Shown here: one piece after another, positions 4,877 through 5,016 of the stretch | Layout: each line of letters starts with the position of its first letter | Position numbering within the stretch: position 1 is the first letter of the stretch | Assembly: GCA_013813825.1 (NCBI GenBank) | Contig: JACCRA010000275.1 | Location: forward strand, 1-5,016 | Direction of reading: 5' to 3' | From: Pyrinomonadaceae bacterium | GTDB taxonomy: Bacteria; Acidobacteriota; Blastocatellia; Pyrinomonadales; Pyrinomonadaceae | DNA: 5,016 nucleotides | Notes under the pieces: model-generated | Database searches by the model: none | Seen by the model: the letters and a program-made list of their open reading frames with translations, nothing else | What the model was told of the DNA's origin: nothing | Position numbers and translations under genes: made by a program

Positions 4877-5016
4877 CTATGCCAGTTAAATTCGCTCTAA
4901 CAATCGCGCATGCATCAAGAGAGATCAGGCAGCGTATGTGGAGACTTGAGGAATGCCTTGTAAATATCAAGCATTGATTAGGCTTACCTTTACGCGGCGA
5001 CAGGCGCATCAACAAA

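Larger units (their letters stand above)
4638..5016. other. Gene-poor stretch upstream of thiE
   Basis: These 379 bases hold no convincing gene. A minus-strand frame open from the right edge to 4815 has no recognisable motif and its end is formed by palindromic sequence, so I do not call it. What can be seen is a promoter candidate for thiE, an AT-rich hairpin (4746-4774), a nested palindrome cluster (4818-4876), and an 11-base direct repeat, ATCAGGCAGCG, at 4725-4735 and 4924-4934. The low coding quality and repeats suggest an intergenic, repeat-derived region. Confidence 0.6.

Noticed and set aside
4815..5015. A 66-codon minus-strand frame at the right edge, possibly a small hypothetical gene
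   Set aside because: It has no recognisable motif, no visible ribosome site within the window, and its C-terminal part is encoded by palindromic repeat DNA. It may be the artefact of a repeat; sequence beyond the edge would be needed.

Overview
This window reads as an ordinary chromosomal segment of a high-GC Gram-negative bacterium. Four complete genes, plus one cut by the left edge, all lie on the minus strand. The best lineage guess is Acidobacteriota, perhaps a Blastocatellia-like member. This is inference, resting on the C-terminal piece of an Oar-type TonB-dependent receptor, the PilT-family ATPase with the wording LRQAPKVILIGEMRD, and an MJ0042 zinc ribbon joined to a receiver-like domain. 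No rRNA or other phylogenetic marker is present.

Layout, in minus-strand transcription order (right to left). Bases 5016-4638 contain no convincing gene, only palindromes and a possible promoter. Bases 4637-4011 are thiE (thiamine phosphate synthase). Bases 3720-3998, on the plus strand, hold only the last part of a TonB-dependent receptor beta-barrel, a gene remnant. Bases 3719-3495 show nothing I can name. Bases 3494-2289 encode a PilT/PilU-family pilus retraction ATPase. Bases 2206-1367 encode a protein with an MJ0042 zinc ribbon, a low-complexity linker and a degenerate CheY-like receiver. Bases 1208-204 encode a CDF zinc/divalent-cation exporter. Bases 152-1 are the 5' end of an unrecognised gene.

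The three short spacers from the pilus ATPase to the left edge are built from degenerate 7-bp tandem repeats, each with its own sequence. In two spacers the repeats face each other and form long imperfect hairpins. They recall the short tandemly repeated repetitive (STRR) sequences of cyanobacteria. A separate palindrome upstream of the CDF gene encloses a plausible -10 box and ends in a U-tract, so it could be an operator, an attenuator or a terminator.

Functionally, the pilus ATPase and the zinc-ribbon/pseudo-receiver protein may belong together (motility or surface-pilus control). The CDF transporter and ThiE are unrelated housekeeping functions. I see no clear mobile element, CRISPR array, tRNA or defence system. 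The most unusual items are the heptamer spacers, the zinc-ribbon/pseudo-receiver fusion beside the pilus motor, and the promoter inside a palindrome.
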